From: Eudorina sp. 2006-703-Eu-15
Lineage: Eukaryota; Chlorophyta; Chlorophyceae; Chlamydomonadales; Volvocaceae
Reading direction: 5' to 3'
Assembly: GCA_003117195.1 (NCBI GenBank)
Contig: BDSI01000130.1
Span: 248,001-312,000 of the forward strand
DNA: 64,000 nucleotides
In this document: positions 33,968 through 57,711 of the stretch, one piece after another
Layout: each line of letters starts with the position of its first letter
How positions within the stretch are numbered: position 1 is the first letter of the stretch
The notes under the pieces: generated by a model
What the model saw: only the letters and a program-made list of their open reading frames with translations
Database searches by the model: none
Told to the model about the DNA's origin: nothing
Position numbers and translations under genes: made by a program

Positions 33968-34577
33968 CATGTCAACAGTGGAGGGCATGTCATACCGGCC
34001 TCAGAGGGGATATGCATCGGTTTCCGCCGGCCACGGACAAAGACCGCCTGAAACGGCAGTGCATCAGGGCGTCAGTGTCTCGCGTTGGGCGTTGGACGCA
34101 GTTGACCAAGCACGGTACGCAGACGTGTCGAGGTGAACATGCAATGATCGGCTCAGAAATTATTAGTCTTCGTAATTGTTACGCTCAGCGGTTTGCCTCG
34201 CGAACTTGCAATTTCATCCTTGCCGACGTCAGTGCCTCAGTCCCATGCGAATGCAAGACGTGAGATGTGCAGGTCAATAGGTATGAACCCATAATCAACT
34301 AAAATTGATGGAAGCACGAATAACATAGCCGCCAAGCGGGCCGCCACCCTGCCCGTCATCGTCTTTGCGTTCTGCAGCTTCCTTCATGGATGCAATGGTA
34401 ATCGCCGTTTACTTTGCTCAGCCCCTGTGACCCGAGGCGCCTACCCGCAGCCGCACCTGCAGAGTCCTTCAAAGCGCCCAGAAAATGTCAATGGGATTTT
34501 GTTCAGAACATTCAAACTACACAGGTAACAGTTGATATGTCCGCATGAAAACTTAAACATGTAGTGTGTCGCTGCTT
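33968..34577. other. Intergenic region between convergent genes
   Basis: About 600 bases between the stop at 33967 and the 3' end of the next minus-strand gene. Lower GC than the genes; no exon seen. Probably contains the two 3' untranslated regions. Confidence 0.5.
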
Positions 34578-35586
34578 TTATCGATCGCCTTCGCCGTGCA
34601 GAACAATGCCGTGCGGCCTTACGGCAGCTCCGGAACCACCGGCATTCGCGACCCCTGCAGCTGACATTGAAGCAGACAAACTCTTTCTCCTCAAGGCGAC
34701 GCCCTCAGCCTCCACTTGCGAACGAGCATCCGCGCCGTGGTGATGATCTCCGCCATCGGCATCGCCGCGACCGGACAGCGATGTCATTGCGACGCCATTC
34801 AACGCATCCTCCCACGCTGCCGTCCGCACCTGCGCCGCACCTCCCACCGTCGCGCCCATCGGCCTACTGCTGCTTTTCTGCAAGCCCCCCTCGCTGAAGC
34901 TGTCACCGCGCGTACCGTTGTGGTTACCGTTGTTGTTGCTGATGCAGCTGGTGCTGCCTGGATCATCGCCGCTCCACGCCCCTCGCGGGCCCCCCGCACC
35001 GCTTGCCATCCATGCAACTCCCCCTCGCCCGCCGTCGCTGCCGCCGCCACTGCCTCCACCGATGGTGCTGTTGCTCGCTTCACAGCCCAAGGTCTCACGG
35101 TCCGTGTCCCGCCAGGTATTCCCCGATCGCGCCGCCGCCGTCGCCGCCGGCGCGGCTGCGGCAGATCGCCGTTCCGACGCGCGCCCACCGCCGCTGCCGC
35201 CGCCGTTGCCGCCACCGGCATCGTCTGCGCCGCGGGCCCGGCTCAGCCCTGCCGAAAACGAGCTCTGCAGCTCATCCAGCTGTTGCTTGATGCGCGCAAA
35301 CATAGCTTCGCCTCGGACGTTCTGCAGGGGCGGCGGCGGCGGCGCACCCGGAGCCTCCGGAGCGCCTGCCGTAGTGTAGCCAGCACCGCCCTTGATCGCG
35401 GCACCGACGCCCGCGTCGCCGCCCTGCCGCCAACGCGCCGCGGCAAAGCTGTCAGCATCGCTGCCGCCGTCTACTGCCGCACCCTGTCCGTGTCCCTGTC
35501 CGGCGGATCCGGCGCCTGCTCCGCTCGGCTCTGCCGCCCGGCGGTCGCCCAGCACCTTCCATTTGCTGGCCACGCCCCCGAAAGCA

Positions 35587-35617
<31 letters not shown>

Positions 35618-38600
35618 AGCTGTCCTTACGTGGGCTGGTTTGATCCGGCGGTGGCACCCGATCCGGCTGCACGCCCGCCCCTGCCCCCGGCTTCGACGGG
35701 TGCAGCTCCGGACCGGACGCTGGGCCCGTCGCCCCGGACCAGCAGGCAGCAGCGGGCTGCGCCGCCGGCGCCCACGGGGCCGCCTCAGCACCGGCCCGAT
35801 CCTGACGCAGGGCCCGGCCGTGGGTCGCTGGCGTCCCTGACGAGTGAGAGCCGGAGGTAGCGGCGGCGGCAGCGGCGGCGGCGGTGCCGCCGCCGAAGGT
35901 CCGAGCGGCCCCAAGGGTGGCCCCCAGAGTGCCCGCGTTGACGGCGTCGAGCAGGGATGCCAGGCTAGTCCGCGCGTCGCCGGTGGACCTGTGGGCCAGG
36001 GCCGGGGAGGCGGCCTTGCTTCCCGCTGGACCGCCCGCCGACGCCCAGTTAAGGCCTCCGCTGCCAACGCCCCCGCCTGCGCCCCTGCCGACACCGTCGT
36101 CAACATCCCTGGAGTGTGGAGCTCCGCCCGCGGCCGCGGCGAGGCCAGCGGCGGTCTGTGAGTTCAAGTCATGGGTTGCCTTGGGCGTGCCCGCCAGGGT
36201 GCTGCCTGCGCCGCCGCCGCCGCTACCGGCCCCGCTGAAGTACGGCAGGTTGCCGCCGGCGTCCTCATCAATGCTGCATGCGACGCCGTCACGGCGTGCT
36301 TGGCCCTGACGTGGCAGGGAAGCGGCCTCGTTGGCAGCGTCGAGACGGCCGCTGTAGGGCCGGCCTGCGACCGCCACCGACGCCGGTGCCGCCGCCGTCG
36401 GTGCGGCCGCAGCGGCGGTAACACGCACCCGTGCCGCCGCCGCCGCTGCCGCGTCGTCCAGAGAGGCGCTGAACATGCCCCTGAAGAGCCGGTTGTACGT
36501 GTCCGTCAGGACGTCGTTGCCGCCGTCATCAGCGTCCTCGATTCCGCTGGCGTCCGAGTCCTCGACGCCGGCTGTCCCATCCTCACCAGTGCCGTACACG
36601 CCGTACTCCGCCCCGTCGTACTCCTCTCCGCCTTGACAACCTAGCACAGAATCATCGCCGTCATCCACGGCTGCATCGCCGAAGCTGTCCCCGCCGTCAA
36701 ACCCGAGCTCGCGAAAGAGATCACCGCCGCCGTCGTCATCTGCCCCGTCATCCCCCGCGGCGGCGCCTTGGTCATCGTCAGTTAACCAGTCGCGCGGCGC
36801 CCGCCCGCCGTCCGCCTCGACATCGACGTCCGCGTCCCCGAAACCGTCGTCGACGTCATCCACGGCTCCTGCATCATCCGTCAGCGCGTCGACGTCATCG
36901 TCGACGTCGGCATCATCATCATCATCGTCGGCCGTGATGCCGTACTCCTGCTGCATGCCCGCCAGCCGCTTCCGCAGGCTGCGCACCAACGACGCGAGCC
37001 CCTCGATCGAAGCGGACGAACCGCTGCTGTGACAGTCCCCGCTGCTGCCCCGTCGCTGCGCGGCGCCCTCACGACCTGGCGCCGCCACCGGCGTCGCCGC
37101 CGGCGCCGGCGCCGCCGCTGTGGCGGCGTCCCTGCCTTTGAACGACCCAGGCTCAGCCCTCGTGCCTCCGCTACCGCCGCCGCTGCTCACCGCCGCTGCA
37201 CAAGGCGCCGTGCTTGCAGCGCGAGCGGAGCTCCGTGCAGCACCGTAGATGCCGTACCTGCTCGCCGTATCATCCCCATCGCCCGGACCGCCCTGTTCGT
37301 GCCTGTACGGCCGTTCGGGATCCTTGTACGACACACCTGCGGCGGCGTCAACTGCTGTTGCCGCGTCAGTTGCCGCGGGATGCTGGTACGGCACCGAGTA
37401 CCGAGCCCGTATCCGTGCCAGGTACTCATCCAGCTCCCGCGGCGCCGCGCCGCCCGCAGCGGGCGTCGTCGTCCCGGCCGCGCTTTCCGTACGATCGGAG
37501 GCCGGGCCGGCGCCGCCACGCCCGTAGCTTCCCGCAGCTGCCTCCGGGTCGCGATCGCGGAGGCGAGCCGAGCCGCCGCCACTGGCATCCAGCGACGCGA
37601 CCGCCGTGCCTGCCGCAACAGCGGATGGTGCAGTCCTGGCAGCTCTCAAGGGTTCTTCGGCAGCGGCAATGGTAGCGGCAGCGGCCGCCTCGACTGCAGG
37701 CTCCTGGGCCGCCGGCGGGCCCTCGGGCGTGGGCGCTGCCGCCACAGTCGTCGTTGCCGTCGGTTTCAGGCCATGCACCGACAAGAAGTGGCGCAGGCTC
37801 CGGCGGCGTGAAAGCGGCACACCTCCGCCTGCGTCGCCGCTGGGTTCTTGCGGCTGCGCGGCTGCCTCCCCCGCGGCCGCCATCTTTGGCTCCCCGGCGC
37901 CACTGGAAGCCACCTTGGCGGGATCCGCCGCGGGGGGCACCGGGCGGCTCTTGGCCCGGCTTGAAGCGCGGCACCTGCCAGGCTGCGACGCGGCGTCGGC
38001 GGCGGCGTCAGTCGCCTTCACCGGCGACACACCTTTTTCGTCGGTAACAGCACCTGTACGGCGGTTCGATGACCGCTCTGCGGGGCTGCTGACGGAGCGG
38101 CGAAGGCGCTTCGTCGCGCTTGTCGACTCGTCCTCCGGGCCGCCGGCAGCGCTGACGCTGGCGCCGGCGGCGGCGTGGTGGCGATGGGCCCTGTCGCGGC
38201 CCTGCACTGCAGACGTCAGCGGGCTGTGCGGACTCCTACGTTGTACGGCCGCGGCGCCGGACCTCTTGGCGGTGCTGTCGGGCGGCGGCGGCGTGGCAGC
38301 GGCGCGGACCTCTTGGGGGTGCTGTCGGCCCTGGCGCCGCTCCTGCGCCCCTGCGCTCCGAAGCCCGTACCGGCTCGCCGCGGCGGCCGCCGCCGCTGTG
38401 CCCAGCTCGGCGGCGGCAACCCGCGCTGCGGACTGCGCGGTGCGGCTGGTGGACAGCGGCGCCGCCGCCTTTGCGGCTGCCGCGTCCGGCTCCTCCTCGA
38501 CGTCGGGGCCTTGATGCGCATCAGACCGAGCCCTTGAGGGCCGCTCCCGCTCCAGCTGCCTCTCCCACTCTCTCTCCCGCTCCCTTTCCCGCTGCCGGCT

Positions 38601-40252
38601 GCGGCTCCGCTCGCGACGCTGCTGCCCCCGGCCCAGCTGCGACTGGTCGGTCAGGTCGGGCACCTCACTGGGCAGCTTTGCCGACGGCGTGGGCTGCGGC
38701 TGCCGGGCACCAGAGCCGTGGAGCGGGGTGACGGCGCCCGCGGGCGCGATGGTAGCGGAGGCCGTGGCATGCGCGTCAGCGCTGCCCGTTGACTTGTACG
38801 ACAGCTGGGAACCCAGCAGCGCGGCGGCGGCCGCCTCGGAGAGCCGCTCTGTCCGCACTGCTGCGGCTGCTGCTACGGCTCCCGCGGCGGCAACCGTGTA
38901 CGGGTGGGCGAACCCCGCGCTGCTCTCGGACACGACCGCCTGGCCCCTGCGCTGGCCGGGCCCCAGGAACGCGGTGGGAGACAAGCCGTCGGCGATGTGC
39001 CCCGCCAGCGATCTGCGGTGGAGGTTCCGGAGCGGGAGAAAGGGAGGCGGCGAGGGTGCTTAGTCACTCTGGAGTCGCGAAGGCCTTGGGGACCACCGTA
39101 ACACGCATTCATGCATCCATTCGTGAGAAATTCCGCCGTTCATGCATCAGGACAGGTGAGGCCGCCGATGGCAAGCCACACTGTCAGCGGCTGCGGACGC
39201 GCGGGAGTCACAACGGCGACGGCTCAGCAGCACGAGGATGGAAGGCAGGAAGGCACAAGGCAGCAGGCATTCCCGCCGTGGTCGACTCAAAAACACCCAA
39301 TTGACACTTTGACCCGTTCGAAGAAGAGCGGGCCTTCCCCTCCTTCAGCTGCCCGCCTGCCGCAGGCTCACTAATGCTGAACGCGTACAAGTTACTCCTG
39401 CCGGGCGAAACGCAAACTACCCCGGCTCAACAACCCGGGGTCTGAAAGTGCCCGCGCCCGCTTCCCCCGCGTTAGACATATCGAGGCAGTCCTTAACCAT
39501 CATACACGCACCTGCGCAACTCGCTGGCCAGGGCCGCCTCCCATTCCACGTCGCCAGGTAGGGCCCCGGCACTGCCCCGCGCGCCCACGACCGACCCCGC
39601 CGCCGCCGGCTGCGGTGCCGGCGGTGGCTCCTCCCTCCTGGAATCCCACAGCGCCGGCACCGGCGATGGCGCGGACGATGACGAGGTGAGCACCTGTTGG
39701 TGATCTTGCTGCTGCTGCTGCTGCGCTACCGCCGCCGTTCCCGCTGCTGTCGATCCGGGACCTGACAGCTCTCGGTGCCAAGGCGCCTGCCTACCGGGCG
39801 CCTCCCCCGGCGGCGAACTGAGAGGGGAGGTGTCCAGGGCCCCAAGGAGGGCACTGCCGCCGCCGCCCGGCAGCCTCAACCGGGCGCTGGCTTTGGCCCG
39901 GGGGCTCCGAGCCTGGGGAGCGGGCGTCGCTGCGGAGGGCGCGAAGACTTGCCGCACGGACTCCAAGAAGCCTGAAGGGCCGCTCTCTGGCTGCTTGCTG
40001 CGCTGCGACAGCAGCGGCTGCGAGCACCCATTGATGGGGGGGAACTCCGTGGATATTCACACACGGGATGTGCGCGTGCGGCGGCAGACTGGGAGCAGTG
40101 CGGCACTGCGGCGACCCGCCCAGGACTTAATGGCGGTGACGCGATGTGATGCGGACCTCCTAACACGCGAAGGCTATACACGCGAGCGTTCGAACGCATC
40201 AATGCCTGAAGTGGACGATGGACAGATGGATGACTGGATGACGCATGTGGTA

Positions 40253-40290
<38 letters not shown>

Positions 40291-42025
40291 GTCGTGTACC
40301 CACCTGGTCCCGCGCGGTAAGACCTAGATGGGGACCGGAACCGGCCAGCAGCTGCCGTTCGCCCACCCAAGCGGCGCCTCCAACAGCACCGCCGCCGCCG
40401 CCGCTGCCGGCACCCGCCGCGCCAGTGCTGCCCTGAGAGCTTGTCCGGGAGCTCGCGGCCCCAGGGGCTGCGCCGCCCGCGGCCCCGTCTGCAGACCCAG
40501 TTGCCAGTTCTTGTTCCCCTGCTGGCGCTGCGGCAGCGCCATCGCCGCCCACTCCGGCACCCGGCAGATGGCGGCTGGAAGGGCGATGGTGCGGCCAGGT
40601 CGCAGTGACTGACCCTGCAAGATCAGGCGCGGTCGCTTGGACCAGCGGCGACGGCGGGGCCCCCGGCGCGGTCGCCGTCACCGTCGCCGCCGCCTCCCAA
40701 GGGCTGGCGGACATGTCACCACGGAAGCTAGAACGACCCAGGCTGAAGTTAGGGGTGAGCGAGCCCCACGCCCCCGACAGCTCCTCCCGCTGCGAGGGCG
40801 CCTCGTGCTGCAGCGGGCGCGGCGGGTGCTCCTCAGCGCACCTGTCGCCATGCTCGCCCTCGCCGGGGAAGGCGGCGGCAGCTCGGGCGGGGCCCGGCTT
40901 GGCGGGGTCCGCCAGGGTTGGCAATGCGCCCGCGCACGTCGTCGCCTCCATAAGGCCCTCCAGCTGCTTGGTCCGGGCGTGCAGCTGCTCCGTCGCGAAG
41001 AGGTAGTCATCCACGATCTGGCCGTATGATTTGCTGGCGTGGCAGGCAGGCATGGCGGATTAATTAGGTTTCAGAGGCAGATCGGCACGATCCTGTCCAA
41101 GGAGGATGCCAAGTCAGCCCACATTAAGTCCGGGGTGGGTGACCTAGGCCACGAGCATGGCATTCACATGGTATGGAGATTTGGAAATCTGAGAGTAAAC
41201 ACACACTTTGTTTCGGCTGGGCTGTGGGCGCGATGGGTCTGCCGTGTTCCTTGTAGCTTGGTTAGGATGTGTCTACGTGTCTGCGTGCTTGCACTTGACA
41301 TAAGCGATGTCGTTTGGTTTCGGAGCATGCGTGTTCTTACCGGAGCATCGCCACTGCCTGGTCGTACTGTTCTTGGAGTCGGGTCCGCTGCAGCCGCTCC
41401 GCCTCCAGCTGCTGAGTCAGGGTGTCGACCTGTCGCTGCAGGGCTGCGTTGGTGCTCTCAGCCCCTGCTGCGACCCGGTCGTCGTGGCGGTCCCGCGCAA
41501 TCGCGTCGGCTTTGCGGCCCTGCGTTTGATTGCACCGGACATGCGGTCGCAACAGCACACGAGGTCTGCGCCAAGATGATGATCAGGATGATGTTGGTGA
41601 GGATGCAGCGTTTAAGGATGCAGCTTCCGACGGAGATAAGTTCCGGGGTGCAGTGTACGGCGTGGCTGGTGATGCGCAAGGGAGCAGGGAGGAGGCCCAG
41701 GGCATTTTCTAGGGCAAGCTGCTACTGCACAACGCTGGCACCCTGCTTCTGACAGAAGCCTGTTGAACTTTGGACTCACCGCCTCTTCAGCCTCCTTTTG
41801 GGCGTTTGCTGAGACGGTCTTGAGAGAGTAAAAGAGTACCTTTGGGAGGTGACATGCAAGTTGTGAACTGGTCTGCAAACACTGCCACCGCCACGAAAAT
41901 GCGAGCGCGAACATTCGACTCAAGCTTTTGTGTACCTGGAGATCAAGAATATATTGCTGTGCTGCTGAAATGTCGTCCAAAACCTCCTGTCCTTGCGCCT
42001 TGGCGCCCGACGCCATCGTTGACAT
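34578..42025 (-). CDS. Large coiled-coil and low-complexity protein with an Asp-rich tract, about 1992 residues
   Basis: Unrecognised. Six exons join in phase: 42025-41936, 41818-41780, 41519-41341, 41033-40304, 40017-39512 and 39012-34578 (stop). The start MSTMASGAKAQ was taken because it is the last ATG before the conserved-looking N-terminus; an in-frame ATG lies at 42046. Residues about 30-145 form a predicted coiled coil, for example NAALQRQVDTLTQQLEAERL followed by QRTRLQEQYDQAVAMLRKSY, split by introns without loss of heptads. The rest is low complexity: poly-Ala, Ser/Gly, an Arg/Glu run (RERERERE, near 38570), a Ser/Arg-rich basic region, then an acidic tract of many aspartates (about 36500-36940). 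There is no signal peptide or membrane segment. Composition suggests a cytoplasmic or nuclear scaffold, by inference only. It is divergent from the ARF gene, 577 bp away. The last exon is a single 4.4-kb frame. Confidence 0.75.
40248..40292. repeat. TCTG tetranucleotide repeat in an intron
   Basis: About ten copies of TCTG in the intron between exons 4 and 5 of the minus-strand coiled-coil gene, close to the exon 4 donor. It reads as CAGA on the transcribed strand. Confidence 0.95.
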
Positions 42026-42602
42026 TGCAGTTCCGTCCTGATGCACTCCCGCGCCAGATTGCCAACCGGCATCAATCCTTAATCCATCATTGCAGAAACA
42101 TCAGCCCTTGCTTTGAGACCTAACAGCTCTTCGTCCTTCGGCAAGCTGTCGTGGCCAGCATTCGGTAAAGGTCGTGTGCTTTCGTGACGGAGCCTTTGCA
42201 TCGCATAAGCATATTCAAGAAACTATTGAGGAAGGGCAGCTGTGCATGGGGTTTACTCTTGAGGGAAGTTGATGGGCTGGCAAATAAAAGTTTGGAACTT
42301 GCCCACACGCACGGCATACAAACGGGCAATTACCCGCGCTGACCTCCATACTTTTCACAGGCGACCCCATAACAGTACAACGTGCACTCTTTCTTATTCG
42401 ATTCCTTACGGACTTCCACCGTGTCAAGGAGGTCGGCCATACACCGCTTGACGGTGTTTTGCTGAGATTGATCGTAGGACCAAAGCTGTTTCCAAACCAA
42501 GTCTAAGGCTGAAATCTCTAGGAATTACTTCTCTTTCAGCGTGCCATCGGACAGACAGGCAGTTTCTCTTAGGCCCCGAACGTCGAGTAAGATTCCCCGG
42601 AA
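42026..42602. promoter_or_regulatory. Shared divergent promoter region
   Basis: 577 bases separate the first ATG of the minus-strand coiled-coil gene (42025) from the ATG of the ARF gene (42603). Both transcripts must start here. GC content drops relative to the flanking exons. No TATA element is obvious. Confidence 0.55.
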
Positions 42603-44069
<1,467 letters not shown>

Positions 44070-47000
44070 GCGCCTGGGGGAGCAGCCCAGTTGCAGGCGG
44101 GCCCGGGGGCAGGCCGAACGGCCGGCCGTTGGTCACGGCCGCGGTTAAGTGAGCGTTGGCCCGGGGGAGGGGTCCAGCCGGGGAGTTTGTTGGGGCCGGG
44201 GCGATGTGGGTCGAGGAGGGTGTGCAGGGGCGCTTGCACCTTACGGTGACGCAGGCCCGGTCGGTGGGAGGGCGGGCCGGGAGTGGTGATGGCGGGGTTA
44301 AAGGTGTAGCGAACTGCAGGAGGCATGTGGCCGGAGCCTTCCGGCCGGGAGGAGGAACCTTGCGGCCGGGAGGGGGAGGAGGAGGGCGAGGTGCCTCCAG
44401 AGGGGCTGGGCCCATCCAGGCGCCGGGGAGGATCGGAGCGGCTTACTGCTGTGCGCGTGTGCTGCACCCGGAGCCGCTCAGCTGTCCCGGGCTCCATGGG
44501 CGGAGCTGCGTGCGCACGCGAGGCGTTGTGTTGGGTGTTGGCGAGAGCCGGGCGGGGACAGTGACGGGCAGGGTATCCCAATGTCCGAACGTTGGGCGGT
44601 CGCGCGCCGCCGCGCGCCCTGCAGGTCTGCCAGGCCCCGCCTGGGCTCCCAGCCTGCCGCAGGTGCTGCTAGCGCTGCGCGTGTGTTGGTTTGTGGGTGC
44701 CGATCGGCATGGTATTGAGGGGGCACGGCACCTGCCACCTACCCGGCTGCAGCTAACGCTGGCAGCTGTGCAGCTCGGACTGGACGAAGGGCCGGGCGGG
44801 CGGGCGCGTGTTGCCGGAGAGTGGAGACACGTGGTAGAGCGAAGGCAGGAAGGCAGGCGCATGGCTCGGTGAACTCGTCAGCCAATGGCCGTGTCCTGGC
44901 AATCCGGATGCCAGGGTGAATCTCGACGGAGGAAGAAGGCGGCATGTGAGGCCGCGGCTTGGCTGCAAGATACAGTACGGCCCAGTACGGTACTGTATCC
45001 TCCACGGGACCCTGGGCAACTGCAGTGCAGGAGGTGCGCGCGGTCTGGTGGGCTGCCCGGGGGACCACAGCGGGACGCCAGAGGGGCCCTCGGTCCTCTG
45101 GATTTGGCTGTCTCCAGGCGGGTGCAGGGTCGAAGGGGGCCGAGTGGATGGGTGGTCCGCAGCATGCGGCCGTAATTGGTGGGGGGCGGTACTGCAGGGC
45201 GGCCTTGCCTGCGGCGCCGGGTAGGGGCGTGCGTGTGGAGGATGCCGGGATGCGGCCCCCCGTCAAACAGCGCCTGGCGCGCTCGCTGGGAGTCTTGTTC
45301 TCCTACCGTGGCGTTACCACCTCCTGCCCGACGTGTTGCTGGATCGCCGGCGCGGCGGTGCTGCGTTCACGCCTCCAATGAACTGCCAGGTCTGCATTGG
45401 CTGCATTTGGCTGAGAGGGAGTAGACTCCAGTGGTGTGGTGCTGATGCGGATGCCATCATTTCCTTCAAGACCTGACCTGACCGAGAGACGGACTTATAA
45501 GCGTAGGAAGAGCCCTGCTGCCCGCGACACCGCGCTGCCCCTGGGGCGCAGCACACCACACCATCGAAGAACACACCCACACACACACGCGTACACATTC
45601 CTAAACACACACGTACACACGGGGTTCTCGTTAAACCCACGCACACGTTCTCGAGAGCGTGCATTGCCCGCTCCCTCATGTTGATCATTGACCCGGCTGT
45701 GGGCCGCGGTCGAGACACGTGAGACCAGGCCGTCGTGGATCAACCTCTTCTTCGACACCGCCGTTTATCAGGGGCACGCCTGGACTCGGGGCAGAGGCAT
45801 GATCCTTGCTGACTGGCCGCAGAAAATGACGTCGTGCCTGGGGCCCCCAGTTCACGCCTTGGCCTTCGTACTACACCCGGAGGCGGGTGGTGCCTGGTGT
45901 GCCTACGGCTGCGGTGCGCGATGCTTTGGAACGGTGACCCTGGAGGCCCCGCGATGGCGGGCAGCGCGCCAGCACCCGCGCCAACACCCGGTGGCATCCT
46001 GGAGTTGCCTCACACCCACCAGGCGACGTGTCCGGGTGCCTGGGTGTGAGGGTTTGCTGCTGCTGCTGTGTGACTGCGCCGGGGCCCTTGTCCTTGCGAC
46101 ATCGATGAGGCCGACGACCGTGGGCACAGCCCCTAGCCCCTGCTCCTGACCCCTGTTCCCGAGCCTGACGAGTTGCGCCCAGCCCCGGTTCCTCCTGAAC
46201 CCGGTCCCTGACTGCGGCGAGGTCTTCGGGGTGCGTGGTGGGTGGGACACCGCTGATGGGGATGCGCGAGAGATGATGCTGACCTGGGCGGCGGGAGGAG
46301 GTTATGACCGGTCCTCGGCAACGATGACAGCCTTGATTGCCTCGCGCCTGACGTGGAGCAGTGGTTTTGTGATGAAAAACTGTCATCAGTGCTCAGCTGG
46401 TGAGGTGCGGCCGCCGGGAGGGTCTACCTCGATGAATCGGTCAATATGCCTTCCGCCGCATGGGATGCGGTAATAAGGAGGCCAGCAGAGGGGGCATCGT
46501 ACCAGCCCGTTACCTAAGGATTTTCGGATATCTCACCGATTCCCCGAGGCGGGTCATGCTCGCATCAACGTCGCCTTTAGCCCTTTTCCTTTCCTCATTC
46601 GGTACATGGGCTACGAGGGCCGTTGTCAAGGCAACCGCGAACGAGTTCGGCCCCCCCGTACGAACCGAACCAACACCCAGACCGAAAAGAGCTCCTCGCG
46701 CTCTTTACGAGAACCTCCTAAAACGATTCCGCGCAACAAGCAAAGATCATAAAGAATAACCACGACCACCACTCGCATCGCATTGCACCCGGCAGTGCTC
46801 GGCGTCTAACCTCCCCGAAGTGTGTGGAACCATCCCACACCTTGTCACCCGTATACTCTCCTGCGCAGTTCGCAGCTAAGTTTGGGATGTACGCGACAAT
46901 GTCTTTCACGCGCTCCCTCGCCCCAGGAGGAAGTTTTAGGTAGCTTGGTGTACGGCATGCAAAACGACAGACCGCTTTCATAGGCGTGCGCACACGTGGA

Positions 47001-48515
47001 CGCCATGACGTTGGCCGTTGGCGGTGAAAGATGCCGTACAACTGTGGTACAGGGTCGCAAGGCTACTCCCAAAGTTCAACAATTTGTGCGTGTTGCCACT
47101 CAGATAAAATACCACATACTGCATGACATGAATTATTCCACCCCGCCACGGCCGTGACGAAAATCACACAACCGGCCGACAAAACCGAAGGATACGGCAT
47201 CTCGCATGGAGCGGAAGCCTGCACGGGAGTAATCGAGTAATCAAAGCAAGCGGCCCAACAGAGGAGGCTTTGTGCTCGGTCGCAGGGCCGCTGCTGTAGT
47301 CCCATTACGGCCGGGGGCCAGCGCCGTTCTCGTTAAATGCGCGACATGCTTCAAAGCTCAGCTCCGCTTGCATGTCGGCGCCATGACCGCGGCCGGCTTT
47401 ACCACCGACCCCATCGGAAGCGGGGTCTACCCTGCCTTGCCTGAGCACAAACACAGCGTACGATCGAATCCACCAATGTCACCACAACCACCACCACTAT
47501 CACCACCACCCACCGAGGACTGAGGTAACACCCATAACACTCCCAAACAGAAAACGGACGCGACAACGGCCCGGAGGGCGCAGAGAGATGCTAGGTCCAT
47601 GCCCTAGAAACGCCCGTACAATGCCGTACACTACCTGCCCCTTTGCCGCAACACTGCGGAGTCCTCCGGGTCTTCGGAACGGAGACACACAGACAGGGGC
47701 AAGGGGACAACACGCGCGTGAGCACCGCACCTGCATGATGCCATGTCTAGGGCCTGACTTCCCCGGGGGCCCTATGCCGCACTCGGGCCCGCTTCGGACG
47801 TGCTGAGAGAGAGTAGATAGCCCCGGGCGAGGCCACAGTTAGTTGAGCGTCATGTCGTAACCCGGTCCTGTCCGCGGGTCCCTCAAGACGGTGTGCGACG
47901 CGCGGGGAAAACATAGCGACGGGGAGGGGATGTCCCCGACGTTGCACGACAGGCACCGTGTTCCGTACTTTCTCCCGTACTGACGTACATGAATCCACCC
48001 AGTCCTGACCCGCGCGGCACAGGAACATGACGAGCCGACCCACATCGTAAACATCAAGTACAGTACGATATCGGGGATGTGCGGGTGCGCCGTACTAATA
48101 GTTCGTACACGGGATCCCGGAAGGCGAGAAGAATTATTGGCCGGTTGGTGCGAAATCAAACTCGCGGGCGGATCTTCTCGCTTTGACACACGACCCGCGC
48201 CTCGCTTTCCCGTGCGACACGCACACGCACACGCACGCACGCGCACAAGCGCACTGCGCCCGTACTGTCAACGCTTTGGCCGTCCCGCAGCTATCTAGCT
48301 CCGGTTACCGGGGTACTGGGCCCCCCAACTCTGAACCCCCTGTCCCTCCGTCCCATGAACAGCCGACAGCGCTGATCCGCGACAAGCCTGCATATCTGCA
48401 GCACGCTGCGTCAGTTGCGACGCCGCACGCTGCACTGACCCATGGGTCGGCGCGGGAACACCGCGGCCGCGCCAGTGGCGGCGCCGCCATTACGGCGACA
48501 CTGCCGCTGCTCCTG
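44070..48515. other. 4.4-kb region with no supportable gene
   Basis: Both strands carry long open frames because of the GC bias, but none shows the exon pattern of its neighbours. The best plus-strand frame is 45688-46149 (contains WINLFFDTAVYQGHAW and GRGMILADWPQK); the best minus-strand frame is 47041-46718 (contains PSYLKLPPGARERVKDIVAY and PNLAANCAGEYTGDKVWDG). Both could be exons or transposon remains. CA-rich stretches lie at 45565-45620 and 48205-48245. The ARF 3' untranslated region is in the first few hundred bases. Confidence 0.45.

Positions 48516-57711
<9,196 letters not shown>

Noticed and set aside
34716..39304. Plus-strand frames of up to 374 codons opposite the 34578-42025 gene
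   Set aside because: They are low-complexity antisense frames; the minus strand has a single 1468-codon frame joined to coiled-coil exons.
44443..45266. Minus-strand frames of 139 and 175 codons downstream of ARFB
   Set aside because: Composition follows the GC bias of the strand, there is no domain, and no splice pattern; likely ARFB 3' flank.
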